Both the position numbers and the translations under genes were made by a program. 16,396 nucleotides of DNA from Thermoplasmata archaeon (lineage in GTDB: Archaea > Thermoplasmatota > Thermoplasmata > Thermoplasmatales > Thermoplasmataceae): positions 1 through 16,396 of the forward strand of contig JAKBQK010000046.1 in NCBI GenBank assembly GCA_021835265.1, written 5' to 3'. The notes under the pieces were generated by a model. It did no database searches. It was not told the DNA's origin and worked only from the letters and a program-made list of their open reading frames with translations. Of the stretch, positions 1-7,737 are shown in pieces. Every line of letters starts with the position of its first letter. The stretch's first letter is position 1.

Positions 1-200
1 TATCTTAAACTCTCTCAATTCAAAGGAATTTTGTATTCAGAGCATTATAAAATAATTTTAATATGTCAAATAGTAAAACGTTCATTGCATTGAAACATTC
101 TAAAAATGAACTCTTCCATTTCTATAAATTGTGGAAAGACATTTTAATTTAGTAATAATTTATGCGTAGTTTAAAATCTATTATTAAAATTTTTAAAATT
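1..200. other. AT-rich intergenic end, no gene seen
   Basis: This very AT-rich stretch lies at the left edge, after the stop codon of the MFS gene on the minus strand. I find no open frame with a plausible start and SD site, no RNA gene and no convincing long inverted repeat. It probably holds the 3' end of the MFS transcript and perhaps the edge of another transcription unit outside the window. Confidence 0.5.
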
Positions 201-202
201 TT
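186..202 (-). terminator. U-rich terminator candidate after MFS gene
   Basis: The sequence is AAAATTTTTAAAATTTT and overlaps the TAA stop of the MFS gene (201-203). Read on the minus strand, it gives two U tracts directly after the stop. Archaeal RNA polymerase terminates at U-rich tracts without needing a stable GC hairpin, so this is a reasonable terminator. The call rests on composition only, and AT-rich intergenic DNA makes such tracts common. Confidence 0.4.
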
Positions 203-1955
203 AGTTTCTTACTTCCTCTGTCTTCACTGTTGAAGGAGATACAGATGGTGAAGGAGAGGATGATCCAGATTCATTTACAACCTCCTTCTTGGAATCGTCA
301 TATATAACCCTCTTTCCCCTCAGTGCTGAAAGTATTGCTCCCACAATGAAGATGAAGAATCCAGCTATGAATGCCATCCTTAGAGATGTCATGAATGATC
401 CTGCCAGTGCAGTTGGGAACCATATCTTTCCTTCAAGTGTTACGATTACTGAATGTGGTATTAAGGCACTTAATCCAGCCAGTGCGGGTTCTGAAAGAAT
501 TGTACCTACTGGATTGTAGCCAAGAAATGCTGAGAACAGTGCTGAGGTTGGAGGCAGCTTATCAAATATTGGTATGAGAACAGGTGCACCGGATGTTGCA
601 AGTGCAGGACCGAAAGAACCCGGTATGAGTCTTGTTAGATATACAAGAACGATTGTGAAGAATATACCCATACTTGCTGTTTGACCTGTGTTTTGCAAGG
701 TCGCTCTCATTCCTGAGGCAACACCTCTTAGCTGTGGCTTTACTGAATTCATTACCGCTGTTATGTTTGGAGCAGCGAACATTCCCATTCCTGATCCCAT
801 CATAAATAGCATCAGGGCAAATGGAACGTACGCGAAGTTATATGGTAGGGTTGCAAGTAACAGGAATGCAACTGCACTTATTACTAAGCCAACTGTGGAT
901 ATAAGTCTGGCTCCTATCTTGTCCGATAAAGCGCCACTAACTGGACCGAACACCACAAATCCCAGCATCATAGGGATGGTATAAATCCCAGCCCAGAATG
1001 GTACGGAACTGTAACTGTACCCGTGCAATGGTAGCCAGATTCCCTGAAGAAGAATGATTATCATGAACATCAGACCGCCCATTCCCATTGACTGTAGCAT
1101 ACTTGCAAAACTTCCAGTTGCGAACGCCCTGTTTTTGAATAATGAGAGGTTAAACATTGGCTGTTCAACTGCCCTTTCTATGAATATGAATGCAATAACC
1201 AGAATTACGCCGATCGCCATTGAAGCAATTACATACGGATTTCCCCATCCCATGCTTGAGTTATCATAGGGCATAAGACCATAAGTTACGCCGAGAAGTA
1301 TCAGTGTTAGACCTCCAGCGAACGCAATATTTCCTGGAATATCCAATTTTTGTTTCTCGTGACGTGTTGAGGTTTCCTTAAGCTTTGCATATGACCATAC
1401 TGTACCTATAATACCAACCGGAACACTCACCAGAAACACATCTCGCCAGTATATTGTAGCAAGTATTCCTCCAAGAATTAAACCAATAAGGGATCCGGCA
1501 AGGGCCGCTATCTGGTTTAGCCCCATGGCTTTTCCCCTTTCATTTGCAGGGAAACTGTCTGTTATGATTGCTGCAGAGTTTGCAAATAAGAATGAAGCTC
1601 CAACTGCCTGAACCATCCTGAATAGAATTAATTCAAGTCCCGCTGTATCTCCCGTTCCGGGTGTAAGATAAAGCAATATGGAACCTACTGTAAAAATAAG
1701 AAAACCAAGGTTAAATAACCTGACTCTTCCAAATATATCTGATAATCTCCCAAATGTAACCAATAGCACTGCGGTTACCATCATGTAACCCATCAGTATC
1801 CAGAGCAGATATTGAAAAGATGAACCCAGGAAAGGATTCAAATGTATACCTTTGAAAATAGCTGGTAAGGATATTAACACAATGGTGCTGTTAATTGAAG
1901 CCATCAAAACACCAAGTGTAGTATTGGATAATGCAACCCATTTGTACTGAACCAT
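201..1955 (-). CDS. MFS transporter, DHA2 (14-TMS) drug-efflux type
   Basis: This is a 584-residue polytopic membrane protein and a likely proton-driven exporter in the cytoplasmic membrane. Length and the number of hydrophobic segments fit the 14-helix DHA2 group (EmrB/QacA-like). The first helix carries the SxNxTIVxxxLPxI pattern typical of the group, and the loop after helix 2 carries motif [10 protein letters not shown] (residues 69-77). Residue 22 is Asn where many DHA2 proton antiporters have Asp (xDxTIVxxALP). The C-terminus is a soluble Ser/Pro-rich tail of about 30 residues, probably cytoplasmic. The ATG at 1955 has no SD site but lies about 32 bp from a TATA-like box, suggesting a very short leader. 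The gene is divergent from the secreted protein at 2060. The family is secure; the substrate is unknown. Confidence 0.9.
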   Translation of the reverse strand: MVQYKWVALSNTTLGVLMASINSTIVLISLPAIFKGIHLNPFLGSSFQYLLWILMGYMMVTAVLLVTFGRLSDIFGRVRLFNLGFLIFTVGSILLYLTPGTGDTAGLELILFRMVQAVGASFLFANSAAIITDSFPANERGKAMGLNQIAALAGSLIGLILGGILATIYWRDVFLVSVPVGIIGTVWSYAKLKETSTRHEKQKLDIPGNIAFAGGLTLILLGVTYGLMPYDNSSMGWGNPYVIASMAIGVILVIAFIFIERAVEQPMFNLSLFKNRAFATGSFASMLQSMGMGGLMFMIIILLQGIWLPLHGYSYSSVPFWAGIYTIPMMLGFVVFGPVSGALSDKIGARLISTVGLVISAVAFLLLATLPYNFAYVPFALMLFMMGSGMGMFAAPNITAVMNSVKPQLRGVASGMRATLQNTGQTASMGIFFTIVLVYLTRLIPGSFGPALATSGAPVLIPIFDKLPPTSALFSAFLGYNPVGTILSEPALAGLSALIPHSVIVTLEGKIWFPTALAGSFMTSLRMAFIAGFFIFIVGAILSALRGKRVIYDDSKKEVVNESGSSSPSPSVSPSTVKTEEVRN

Positions 1956-1982
1956 CTTTAATCAAGCTTGTATTTCAGGGTT

Positions 1983-1991
1983 GTATAAATA
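1983..1991 (-). promoter_or_regulatory. TATA box for the MFS gene
   Basis: On the minus strand this reads TATTTATAC, close to the archaeal TTTAWATA consensus. Its centre is about 32 bp upstream of the ATG at 1955, which predicts a start a few bases before the ATG. That agrees with the absence of an SD site. The left arm of the inverted repeat at 1990-2014 touches this box. Confidence 0.5.
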
Positions 1992-2014
1992 CTTAATTCA
2001 TAATTGATTAAGTA
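1990..2014. promoter_or_regulatory. Inverted repeat, possible operator in divergent promoter
   Basis: The arms TACTTAAT (1990-1997) and ATTAAGTA (2007-2014) are perfect reverse complements separated by 9 bp. The repeat abuts the TATA box of the MFS gene and lies about 20 bp upstream of the TATA box of the gene at 2060. A dimeric regulator bound here could control one or both genes. No regulator gene is present in the window. AT-rich sequence makes chance palindromes more likely, so the regulatory role is an inference. Confidence 0.4.
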
Positions 2015-2033
2015 ATGAAATATTAATAACTAT

Positions 2034-2040
2034 TTTATAT
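2034..2040 (+). promoter_or_regulatory. TATA box for the gene at 2060
   Basis: The sequence TTTATAT is centred about 23 bp before the ATG at 2060. At that distance transcription should begin at or next to the ATG, giving a leaderless mRNA. This fits the absence of any SD-like sequence before the start. Confidence 0.55.
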
Positions 2041-2059
2041 GCAAATGTAATCACATCTT

Positions 2060-2587
2060 ATGTTAGGCAGAAAAGGAGCTATAGTTTTAACTGTGGCACT
2101 TCTTGTTGTATTTTCTGGAATGACTTATGTGACAATATTCAACAGCAAGACCGCCCTATCTACAACAGGCGGTTATCTGAACGTTACTGCAGCACAATCA
2201 CAAAAGGATCTGGTATTTGTCAAAAGTCCCGGATGCATAGAATTTAACATAACAGTGAAGACAGACGCATCCACTGTTTCTGTATTTTCCTTTGGTAATG
2301 TTTCAACCGGTTCTGGTAGCCAAACAAACCTTACATCTTTCATCAATACGTCATCCACTTATAATGGACTGGTAGTAAATTCAACGGATAAATACAATTA
2401 CATCACAGTGACTAACTTTAAGAATAATACCATAATAAACCTAAAAATGATGGTTTCATTAACTGCGTTTGAAAATATGCAAACATTCAATCCTGAAAAC
2501 AGTAACACAGTGTATCCTGTTACGATCTTGGTTATAGGATCTAACGATGGATCTGATGGAACCGGTTTCGGTCTGGCAAAAATGTGA
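2060..2587 (+). CDS. Small secreted or pilin-like glycoprotein, unknown function
   Basis: I do not recognise this 175-residue protein's family. It starts MLGRKGAIVLTVALLVVFSG: a short basic head, then about 17 hydrophobic residues. The RKG-A junction before the hydrophobic stretch resembles a class III (type IV pilin/archaellin) signal peptide, in which cleavage after Gly leaves the hydrophobic helix on the mature protein. An uncleaved N-terminal anchor is equally possible. The rest is Ser/Thr/Asn-rich, predicted beta-rich and extracellular, with seven N-X-S/T sequons (for example NVT, NIT, NVS and NLT) and a single Cys near residue 59. The start follows a TATA box at leaderless distance. The divergent neighbour is an MFS exporter, and the downstream radical SAM gene has its own promoter. 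The gene looks real; the role is unknown. Confidence 0.7.
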   Translation: MLGRKGAIVLTVALLVVFSGMTYVTIFNSKTALSTTGGYLNVTAAQSQKDLVFVKSPGCIEFNITVKTDASTVSVFSFGNVSTGSGSQTNLTSFINTSSTYNGLVVNSTDKYNYITVTNFKNNTIINLKMMVSLTAFENMQTFNPENSNTVYPVTILVIGSNDGSDGTGFGLAKM

Positions 2588-2688
2588 GTAGTTAAGATAT
2601 GTTATTTAGTAAAAATCAATTAAATGTAATGAAAAAACTGGTAAATACGATGCGAATTTATCTATTTATGTTTAACGGTATTTTCAAA

Positions 2689-2697
2689 ATATTTATG
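2689..2697 (+). promoter_or_regulatory. TATA-like box for radical SAM/Cdc6 operon
   Basis: The sequence ATATTTATG lies about 39 bp before the ATG at 2732. It predicts a start near 2719 and a short leader that would just include the SD site at 2720-2727. It sits in a 144-bp AT-rich intergenic stretch containing other AT-rich candidates, so the exact box is uncertain. Confidence 0.35.
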
Positions 2698-2719
2698 AAC
2701 CATAAGTTTTTAACTGACT

Positions 2720-2727
2720 GAGGGTGA
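2720..2727 (+). promoter_or_regulatory. Shine-Dalgarno site for radical SAM gene
   Basis: GAGGGTGA is one base from the archaeal GGAGGTGA-type SD sequence. It lies 4 bases before the ATG at 2732 and fixes that start. Confidence 0.7.
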
Positions 2728-2731
2728 AAAA

Positions 2732-4414
2732 ATGACGAGATTTGTATTAATATCGGATAGCACATTGAGTTATGAATACAGGAATTTTCCACTTTTAGAT
2801 TTTCTACCCTGTGCGCCTGGAAAGGCAATACCAGAAAGAGTTTACAAATTCCTGAAGGGGCCTGCTCCCCCTGCTAAACCAAATGGTGAAACAATATTTG
2901 CACCATATGCCATAAGGAAGCTTGAAGCCAGTCTTCTTACTAAATTCAAGAGAGAAGAAATAGCAGTTGCACACGAAGATCATCTTGAGAATTTTATCAA
3001 GGATGACACGGAAATCATAGCTGTTTCAACTATGGATCCACTGGGTATCGGACCGACAACAATGTCCTACTATGCACTTTTTGGAGGTAATCTCGATGCA
3101 TGGGTAAGGAGAGACTGGGATAAACTGATGGATAGAATCAACGTGGTAAGGAAGGGAAAGAAGGCAAAACTGATCGTTGGTGGACCAGGAGTATGGGAAT
3201 TTACAATTCTAAGAGACGAGATAGAGAAATATCATTACGACTATGTATTTTCAGGTGAGGCAGATGATATTGCACCAATGTTATTTGATCAGATAGCATC
3301 AGGTGACATAGACAAAAATGTTTTCAGAACTGGTTTTGTAAGTTATGATGAAAACTTCAAAAGAGTTACAATAAATGATCCACTTTTCCTTTCAAGAGGA
3401 TTTTCCAAAGCAGCATACCCAAGACTTGAGGAGATACCGAGAATTGTTGCACCTTCCATGAAGGGAATGGTTGAAGTTATGAGAGGTTGTGGGGTGGGGT
3501 GTGACTTCTGTGAAGTAACCCTAAGACCGCTTAGATATGAGCCTACCGAAAATGTCGTTGCTGAACTTGAGATAAATGCATCCGCCGGGATAACTAATGG
3601 GTGGCTTCACTCAGATGAATTCTTCGGTTACAAGCACGGCAATTTATTTGCGCCAAATGAAGAAGCACTTACAGAACTTCTAACAGCAGTAATGAATGTT
3701 AAGGGTATCAAGACGTCAAATCCGACCCATGGACGTGTTTCCATACCTGCAGGTTATCCAGAAATGATGGAAAAACTTTCAAAGATACTTAAAACAGGAC
3801 CGAGGAACTGGATAGGTATCCAAACGGGAGTGGAGACTGGTAGCGATGAACTTGCCAAAAAACATATGCCTAACAAGACCCTTCCACTCAGAATTGGTCC
3901 AGACGGAAGCTGGCTGGATATTGTCTGGCAGGGAGTATACGTAGAAACAAAGAATTACTGGAGACCGGCATTCACCTTACAGGTTGGTCAGAATGAGGAG
4001 ACTGAAGATGATAACTGGCAAACGGTAGAAATGATAAACAGACTCAGTAACTCATACTCTGAGGGTGGCAGACCCTTTGAATTTACAGTCACACCACTTG
4101 TAAATGTTCCTCTTGGGAGAATAAAGTCCAGATCGCTCAACACAAATATGCTCTCAAAGGATATGATGGCAGTTTACTATGCATCCTACAGACATCTTTC
4201 AAAAATGGCCACAAGAGATGGTTTCAGGGACACCGATGGTAACTTCTTATCAAGGATAGGAACTGGATCACTTATTTCCGGTGGTGGATATCTTATGATG
4301 AAATACATCGAAAAGAGGGCCGCAAAGATGGGAGTGGATATAGAGAAAGTGAAGCACTATGGAGTAGAGCATTCCAGGGAAATCACATCCCTATCGGCAC
4401 TTGCAAGAGCATAA
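2732..4414 (+). CDS. Radical SAM protein with B12-binding-like N-terminal domain
   Basis: This 560-residue protein carries the radical SAM signature CGVGCDFC (C253, C257, C260; CX3CX2C), which ligates the 4Fe-4S cluster that cleaves S-adenosylmethionine. Upstream, around residues 95-190, lies a Rossmann-type region with IVGGPGV and a YVFSGEADD segment. This pattern is seen in COG1032-type proteins with a cobalamin-binding domain before the radical SAM barrel. I do not see the DxHxxG cobalamin-ligand motif, so B12 binding is unproven. The GWLHSDEFF segment (about residues 290-298) and GIQTGVETGSDEL (about 365-377) fit later strands of the SAM barrel. The start has a strong SD site. The stop codon directly abuts the TTG of the Cdc6-like gene, so the two are probably co-transcribed. 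The substrate is unknown. Confidence 0.85.
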   Translation: MTRFVLISDSTLSYEYRNFPLLDFLPCAPGKAIPERVYKFLKGPAPPAKPNGETIFAPYAIRKLEASLLTKFKREEIAVAHEDHLENFIKDDTEIIAVSTMDPLGIGPTTMSYYALFGGNLDAWVRRDWDKLMDRINVVRKGKKAKLIVGGPGVWEFTILRDEIEKYHYDYVFSGEADDIAPMLFDQIASGDIDKNVFRTGFVSYDENFKRVTINDPLFLSRGFSKAAYPRLEEIPRIVAPSMKGMVEVMRGCGVGCDFCEVTLRPLRYEPTENVVAELEINASAGITNGWLHSDEFFGYKHGNLFAPNEEALTELLTAVMNVKGIKTSNPTHGRVSIPAGYPEMMEKLSKILKTGPRNWIGIQTGVETGSDELAKKHMPNKTLPLRIGPDGSWLDIVWQGVYVETKNYWRPAFTLQVGQNEETEDDNWQTVEMINRLSNSYSEGGRPFEFTVTPLVNVPLGRIKSRSLNTNMLSKDMMAVYYASYRHLSKMATRDGFRDTDGNFLSRIGTGSLISGGGYLMMKYIEKRAAKMGVDIEKVKHYGVEHSREITSLSALARA

Positions 4415-5515
4415 TTGGGAAAAATAATAAAAAATCCTGAACCCCTGGAGACATCTTATATTCCAGGGTACCTTATTAACAGAGATATTGAGATAGATTC
4501 TTTACGGAAGAATGTGGTATTTCCAGTAATGAGAGGTTTATCAAGCAACATTTTTATCTACGGTCAGTCAGGTACAGGTAAAACTGTTACACTGAGATTT
4601 CTTGCATCCATGGAAACTGGATGTTATTTCCACTATGAAAATGCCATATCAGTAGGTTCCTTCAAGAGAATTGTGGTAAAGATACTTAGTTCACTTGGAA
4701 AACAGGTCTCCGAGAAACAGCCATTTGATTCTCTATTCATGGCACTCAAGAGATCTACCTCCATGCCAATTATACTTGTTGTGGATGAATGTCTGAATCT
4801 TGTAAAGACTGATCCAGATGGATTATACAATGTGCTCAGGTCGGCAGAGCTCTATGATCTTAGGATGGGTCTGATCCTCGCATCAGTTGATAATCCTGCC
4901 CTGCACATGACATCCAGGGAGATCAGACGAATCGGTATTTTCAACGAAATGAAATTTAATAAATATTCAACGTCAGATCTTTCAGGCATTCTGGATCACC
5001 GGTCTAAGGAATCGCTTTATGATGGTGTTATTGAGCCAGATATAATTGATGGCATAGCGTCCATAAGTGAAAGATCTGGAAGTGCAAGGATGGCCATAGA
5101 AATATTGCAGAAAGCTGCATTCATTAGCGATTATGACAATAGAAGGACAATTGACATGGAAACTGTCAGGAAGGCTTCTGCAATGATCAACCCGTATATT
5201 ACTGAAAGTAAATTGATGGAACTGGATCAGAAAGAACTGCTGATCCTCCTGTCTATCTGTCAGATACTTGAAAGAAACATTGATGCAACCATGGAACATA
5301 TAACCGATCAGATAGGAGTAAATTTTGAAACAAGGGATCAACCAATCCCAGATCTTCCTCTTATCTACAGGGCAATAAGACACCTGGAATCTCTTGATAT
5401 AGTTGAGGGTGTGAGGGAAAGTTTAGGCAGGGGAAAGGGGGTTAAAAAGAGATTTTTCATGGGCGATCTACCAGTTTCAGTCCTTATACAGAAAATATTT
5501 GAAATAATAGAATGA
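4415..5515 (+). CDS. cdc6: Orc1/Cdc6-family AAA+ ATPase
   Basis: This 366-residue protein has the architecture of archaeal Orc1/Cdc6 replication initiators. Visible elements are an N-terminal YIPxxLxxRDxEIxxL segment (residues 15-30), Walker A GQSGTGKT (50-57), Walker B IILVVDE (119-125), a sensor-1 region ILASVDNP (about 154-161), a candidate Arg finger at R168 and sensor-2 SGSARMAIEIL with R225. A winged-helix DNA-binding domain covers roughly residues 270-366. It is slightly shorter than typical Orc1 (about 400 residues) and may be a paralogue rather than the main initiator. The start is a TTG immediately after the TAA of the radical SAM gene, with no SD site. The next Met (residue 39) would delete conserved sequence, so TTG is preferred and translation is probably coupled. 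The 3' end converges on polB, 4 bp between stops. Confidence 0.85.
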   Translation: MGKIIKNPEPLETSYIPGYLINRDIEIDSLRKNVVFPVMRGLSSNIFIYGQSGTGKTVTLRFLASMETGCYFHYENAISVGSFKRIVVKILSSLGKQVSEKQPFDSLFMALKRSTSMPIILVVDECLNLVKTDPDGLYNVLRSAELYDLRMGLILASVDNPALHMTSREIRRIGIFNEMKFNKYSTSDLSGILDHRSKESLYDGVIEPDIIDGIASISERSGSARMAIEILQKAAFISDYDNRRTIDMETVRKASAMINPYITESKLMELDQKELLILLSICQILERNIDATMEHITDQIGVNFETRDQPIPDLPLIYRAIRHLESLDIVEGVRESLGRGKGVKKRFFMGDLPVSVLIQKIFEIIE

Positions 5516-5519
5516 AGAT

Positions 5520-7520
5520 TTAGAACCACCATGAAAGATCTGGTTGCTTTTTTACAATGAGTTTGGAGAAGAGAAAATCGAATGGCTCAAAGTTTCTAAG
5601 AAGAATCCTGGTGTAGAACTTCCTGTCAACCGGTTGATCATCAAAGTTAACAACCTTTTTTACTGAATCATTGATTATTACATTCATGGATTGCCCTGGC
5701 ATGATCTCGATCCCATCCTCCATCAGCGATTCCATTGATGCTTTCTGTATGTTCTTAATCATATAATCCTCATAATATTTTGACGGCCTCAGAGTGAGTG
5801 AAAAATCGCTTTTCGGAAATCTGTCAATGTTTCTTACATATCTGTCTTTTAATTCTATATATCTTGTGTATATGGAGTGATCATTTACCCCCGGCTCAAG
5901 TTCTTCAAGTAGCCTCAGTATATCTTGCTGCGCCCTTATTACCAGTGACGGAGAATCTGAACGTCTAATCCCTATTCCTCTCACCTTGTAGCTCCCGTCA
6001 TATTTCAGTCCGAAATATCTGTTTAACGCACCAAGACCAGATCTTGCTGGCAGAAACACCATCCACTTATAGTATCCATCCATCACTATATTTATGGATG
6101 TGTTCTTCCTCACCCTTTTCAGAAGATTTTGTATGTTCCCATTTCCCTGAATAAACAGTGAATCCACAATTCCATGTATGGGAGTGAAACCCTCAGATTC
6201 GCCTATCCTCATGGCCGTCTCAAGTGCCCATCTTCCAACGGAAGTTATGGCTTCATGCATCTCTATCTTTCCAAACCTTGCGTTCTTGAACCCTGTGTAT
6301 CCAAAGGATGTTAGAAGAAGCCATTTCAGAACCTTATCCCTCAGCTCAAAATCTCTTCTGATCCTCTTATTATATTTGTATATAAGTCTCCTCTTGAGCA
6401 GTATGTCAAGTGATGAGGGGATGAATCCTTTCAAAACGCTGGTACTGTATGGATTATCCCCTGGGAGTTTTACCTGTTTATCGGTCCCGATTGTTTCTGG
6501 TGACATATTGAAATGATGCATTATGGATGGATACATTGACGAGAAGTCAATCTCGTAAACATTTCTATAAAATCCCGGGAGCGGTTGAAATACATATCCC
6601 CCGCGATCACTTTCCATAAAAACACTCAGCGGCTTTGGATCTTCATGATCATCCTTGTCTGTAATTATAAGAATCCCTGATCTTATGGCCTCGTAGTTTT
6701 CCAGTGATGAAACAGCAGTTCCAGGTGTTACCCTGCATACTGTCTCTGGAGAGAGCCCGGTTATGCGACTTATCTCAAATATGCCTTCAATGCCGCCTTC
6801 TTCATACATGAAAGAATTCCCATTTATTGATATCTTTCCATTTATGTGTATTGAAGGTGTAGAATATGAGACTCTTCCATATGACATGAATGATCTGCCA
6901 CCACTTATTCTGTATCCTATCCTCTTACCGATGATCATGTCTATGCGTGAAAGGAATGTTGCCATTGAAGTTGCATCATAGTATATTATTATGGGAAAAC
7001 GCTGGAAATTATCCATAAAGAATTTCATGGCATCCATTTCGTTGGTGAATTCCACACCATTTATTTCAGCATGTTTCCATCTGTATCCGTTGTATTTAAC
7101 ATTGAACTTCATGTAGGGTATTTCTGGATCATGATCCAGAGGGCTTTCTATGGAAAAATAGGTTAAATTACTGGCAGCCATGATCTTCAGTCCAGGATCG
7201 AGGAGACCATTATATATCCTGAATTTCCTTCCATATCCTATGCCCTTTATTATTTTTATGAATTCCCTTTCCCTGATCTGTGGTATATAGATTCTCAAAC
7301 CTTCAATTCTTGAATATACATCTCTTTCCACCGAATGTTCATAAACTATATCTCCAGCATCTTCCATTTGCCTTTCAAGAAATTCCATATCAAACTGGTC
7401 TCCGGTGACAAATATCCAGTTCCTCCAGTGGATCTTTTCATATTGTATTTTGCCATTTTCATAAATCCAAAGTGTGGGATTTTTCCATGCTGTAAGATTG
7501 ACTATGGTTCTACTGCCCAT
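5520..7520 (-). CDS. polB: B-family DNA polymerase, PolB2/Dpo2-like, exonuclease eroded
   Basis: This 666-residue protein is shorter than replicative archaeal PolB (about 770-900). Polymerase motif A is DFSSMYPSI (325-333). Motif B reads KWLLLTSFGYTGFKNARFG, with N-S-x-Y replaced by L-T-S-F. Motif C reads GIVDSLF (450-456) instead of GDTDS: the catalytic Asp453 remains but the first Asp is Ile451. The proofreading domain looks inactivated. The ExoI DxE region reads FNVKYN (N140, K142), the ExoII N-x-x-x-F-D region reads YDATSMA (D182, M186, A187), and no ExoIII YxxxD is evident. These exo alignments are by eye. The last eight residues, QPDLSWWF (659-666), match a PCNA-interacting PIP box. The ATG overlaps the end of the 75-aa gene by 11 bp, so this is the last gene of a three-gene operon. 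A PolB2-type damage-tolerance polymerase is the best reading. Confidence 0.9.
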   Translation of the reverse strand: MGSRTIVNLTAWKNPTLWIYENGKIQYEKIHWRNWIFVTGDQFDMEFLERQMEDAGDIVYEHSVERDVYSRIEGLRIYIPQIREREFIKIIKGIGYGRKFRIYNGLLDPGLKIMAASNLTYFSIESPLDHDPEIPYMKFNVKYNGYRWKHAEINGVEFTNEMDAMKFFMDNFQRFPIIIYYDATSMATFLSRIDMIIGKRIGYRISGGRSFMSYGRVSYSTPSIHINGKISINGNSFMYEEGGIEGIFEISRITGLSPETVCRVTPGTAVSSLENYEAIRSGILIITDKDDHEDPKPLSVFMESDRGGYVFQPLPGFYRNVYEIDFSSMYPSIMHHFNMSPETIGTDKQVKLPGDNPYSTSVLKGFIPSSLDILLKRRLIYKYNKRIRRDFELRDKVLKWLLLTSFGYTGFKNARFGKIEMHEAITSVGRWALETAMRIGESEGFTPIHGIVDSLFIQGNGNIQNLLKRVRKNTSINIVMDGYYKWMVFLPARSGLGALNRYFGLKYDGSYKVRGIGIRRSDSPSLVIRAQQDILRLLEELEPGVNDHSIYTRYIELKDRYVRNIDRFPKSDFSLTLRPSKYYEDYMIKNIQKASMESLMEDGIEIMPGQSMNVIINDSVKKVVNFDDQPVDRKFYTRILLRNFEPFDFLFSKLIVKKQPDLSWWF

Positions 7521-7737
7521 GATCTATTCTATCCATCATTTCCATGATTACTGATATGAGAAAGGCTGTCTCTGGAGATAACTTTGAAAGGTCCATCTGA
7601 GAGGCGTGGATCCTACCCATGAGGAGTATTTCATCAAATAACCTCCTGTCTCTTTCAGGCATGGAGTTCTCCATGGACTTCATTGCCTTTGCAAGACTTT
7701 CCATAACCTGCCTTGACGTGTACGTGTTTCTGCCCAT
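7510..7737 (-). CDS. Small helical protein in polB operon
   Basis: I do not recognise the family. The 75 residues are predicted almost wholly alpha-helical, rich in Met, Glu, Arg and Lys, with no signal peptide, membrane segment or metal-binding cysteines. The protein is probably cytoplasmic and a binding partner of its neighbours. The start is well supported: a strong SD, GGGGGTGA, lies 6 bases before the ATG inside the end of the upstream 163-aa gene. The gene overlaps that gene by 58 bp and the polymerase gene by 11 bp, so translation of the three is likely coupled. Its position between a RecA-fold-like protein and an exonuclease-defective polymerase suggests an adaptor or regulator in one complex; that is inference. 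Confidence 0.75.
   Translation of the reverse strand: MGRNTYTSRQVMESLAKAMKSMENSMPERDRRLFDEILLMGRIHASQMDLSKLSPETAFLISVIMEMMDRIDHGQ

Noticed and set aside
2679..2691. TATTTTCAAAATA palindrome as an operator before the radical SAM gene
   Set aside because: It is low-complexity AT sequence of a kind expected by chance in this intergenic region.
4982..5383. 133-codon minus-strand frame inside the Cdc6-like gene
   Set aside because: It lies wholly antisense to a well-supported AAA+ gene, has no SD site and its product resembles no protein that I know.
4200..5600. Replication origin beside the Cdc6-like gene
   Set aside because: The flanks are coding sequence with no intergenic space, and no ORB-like repeated motif was seen.
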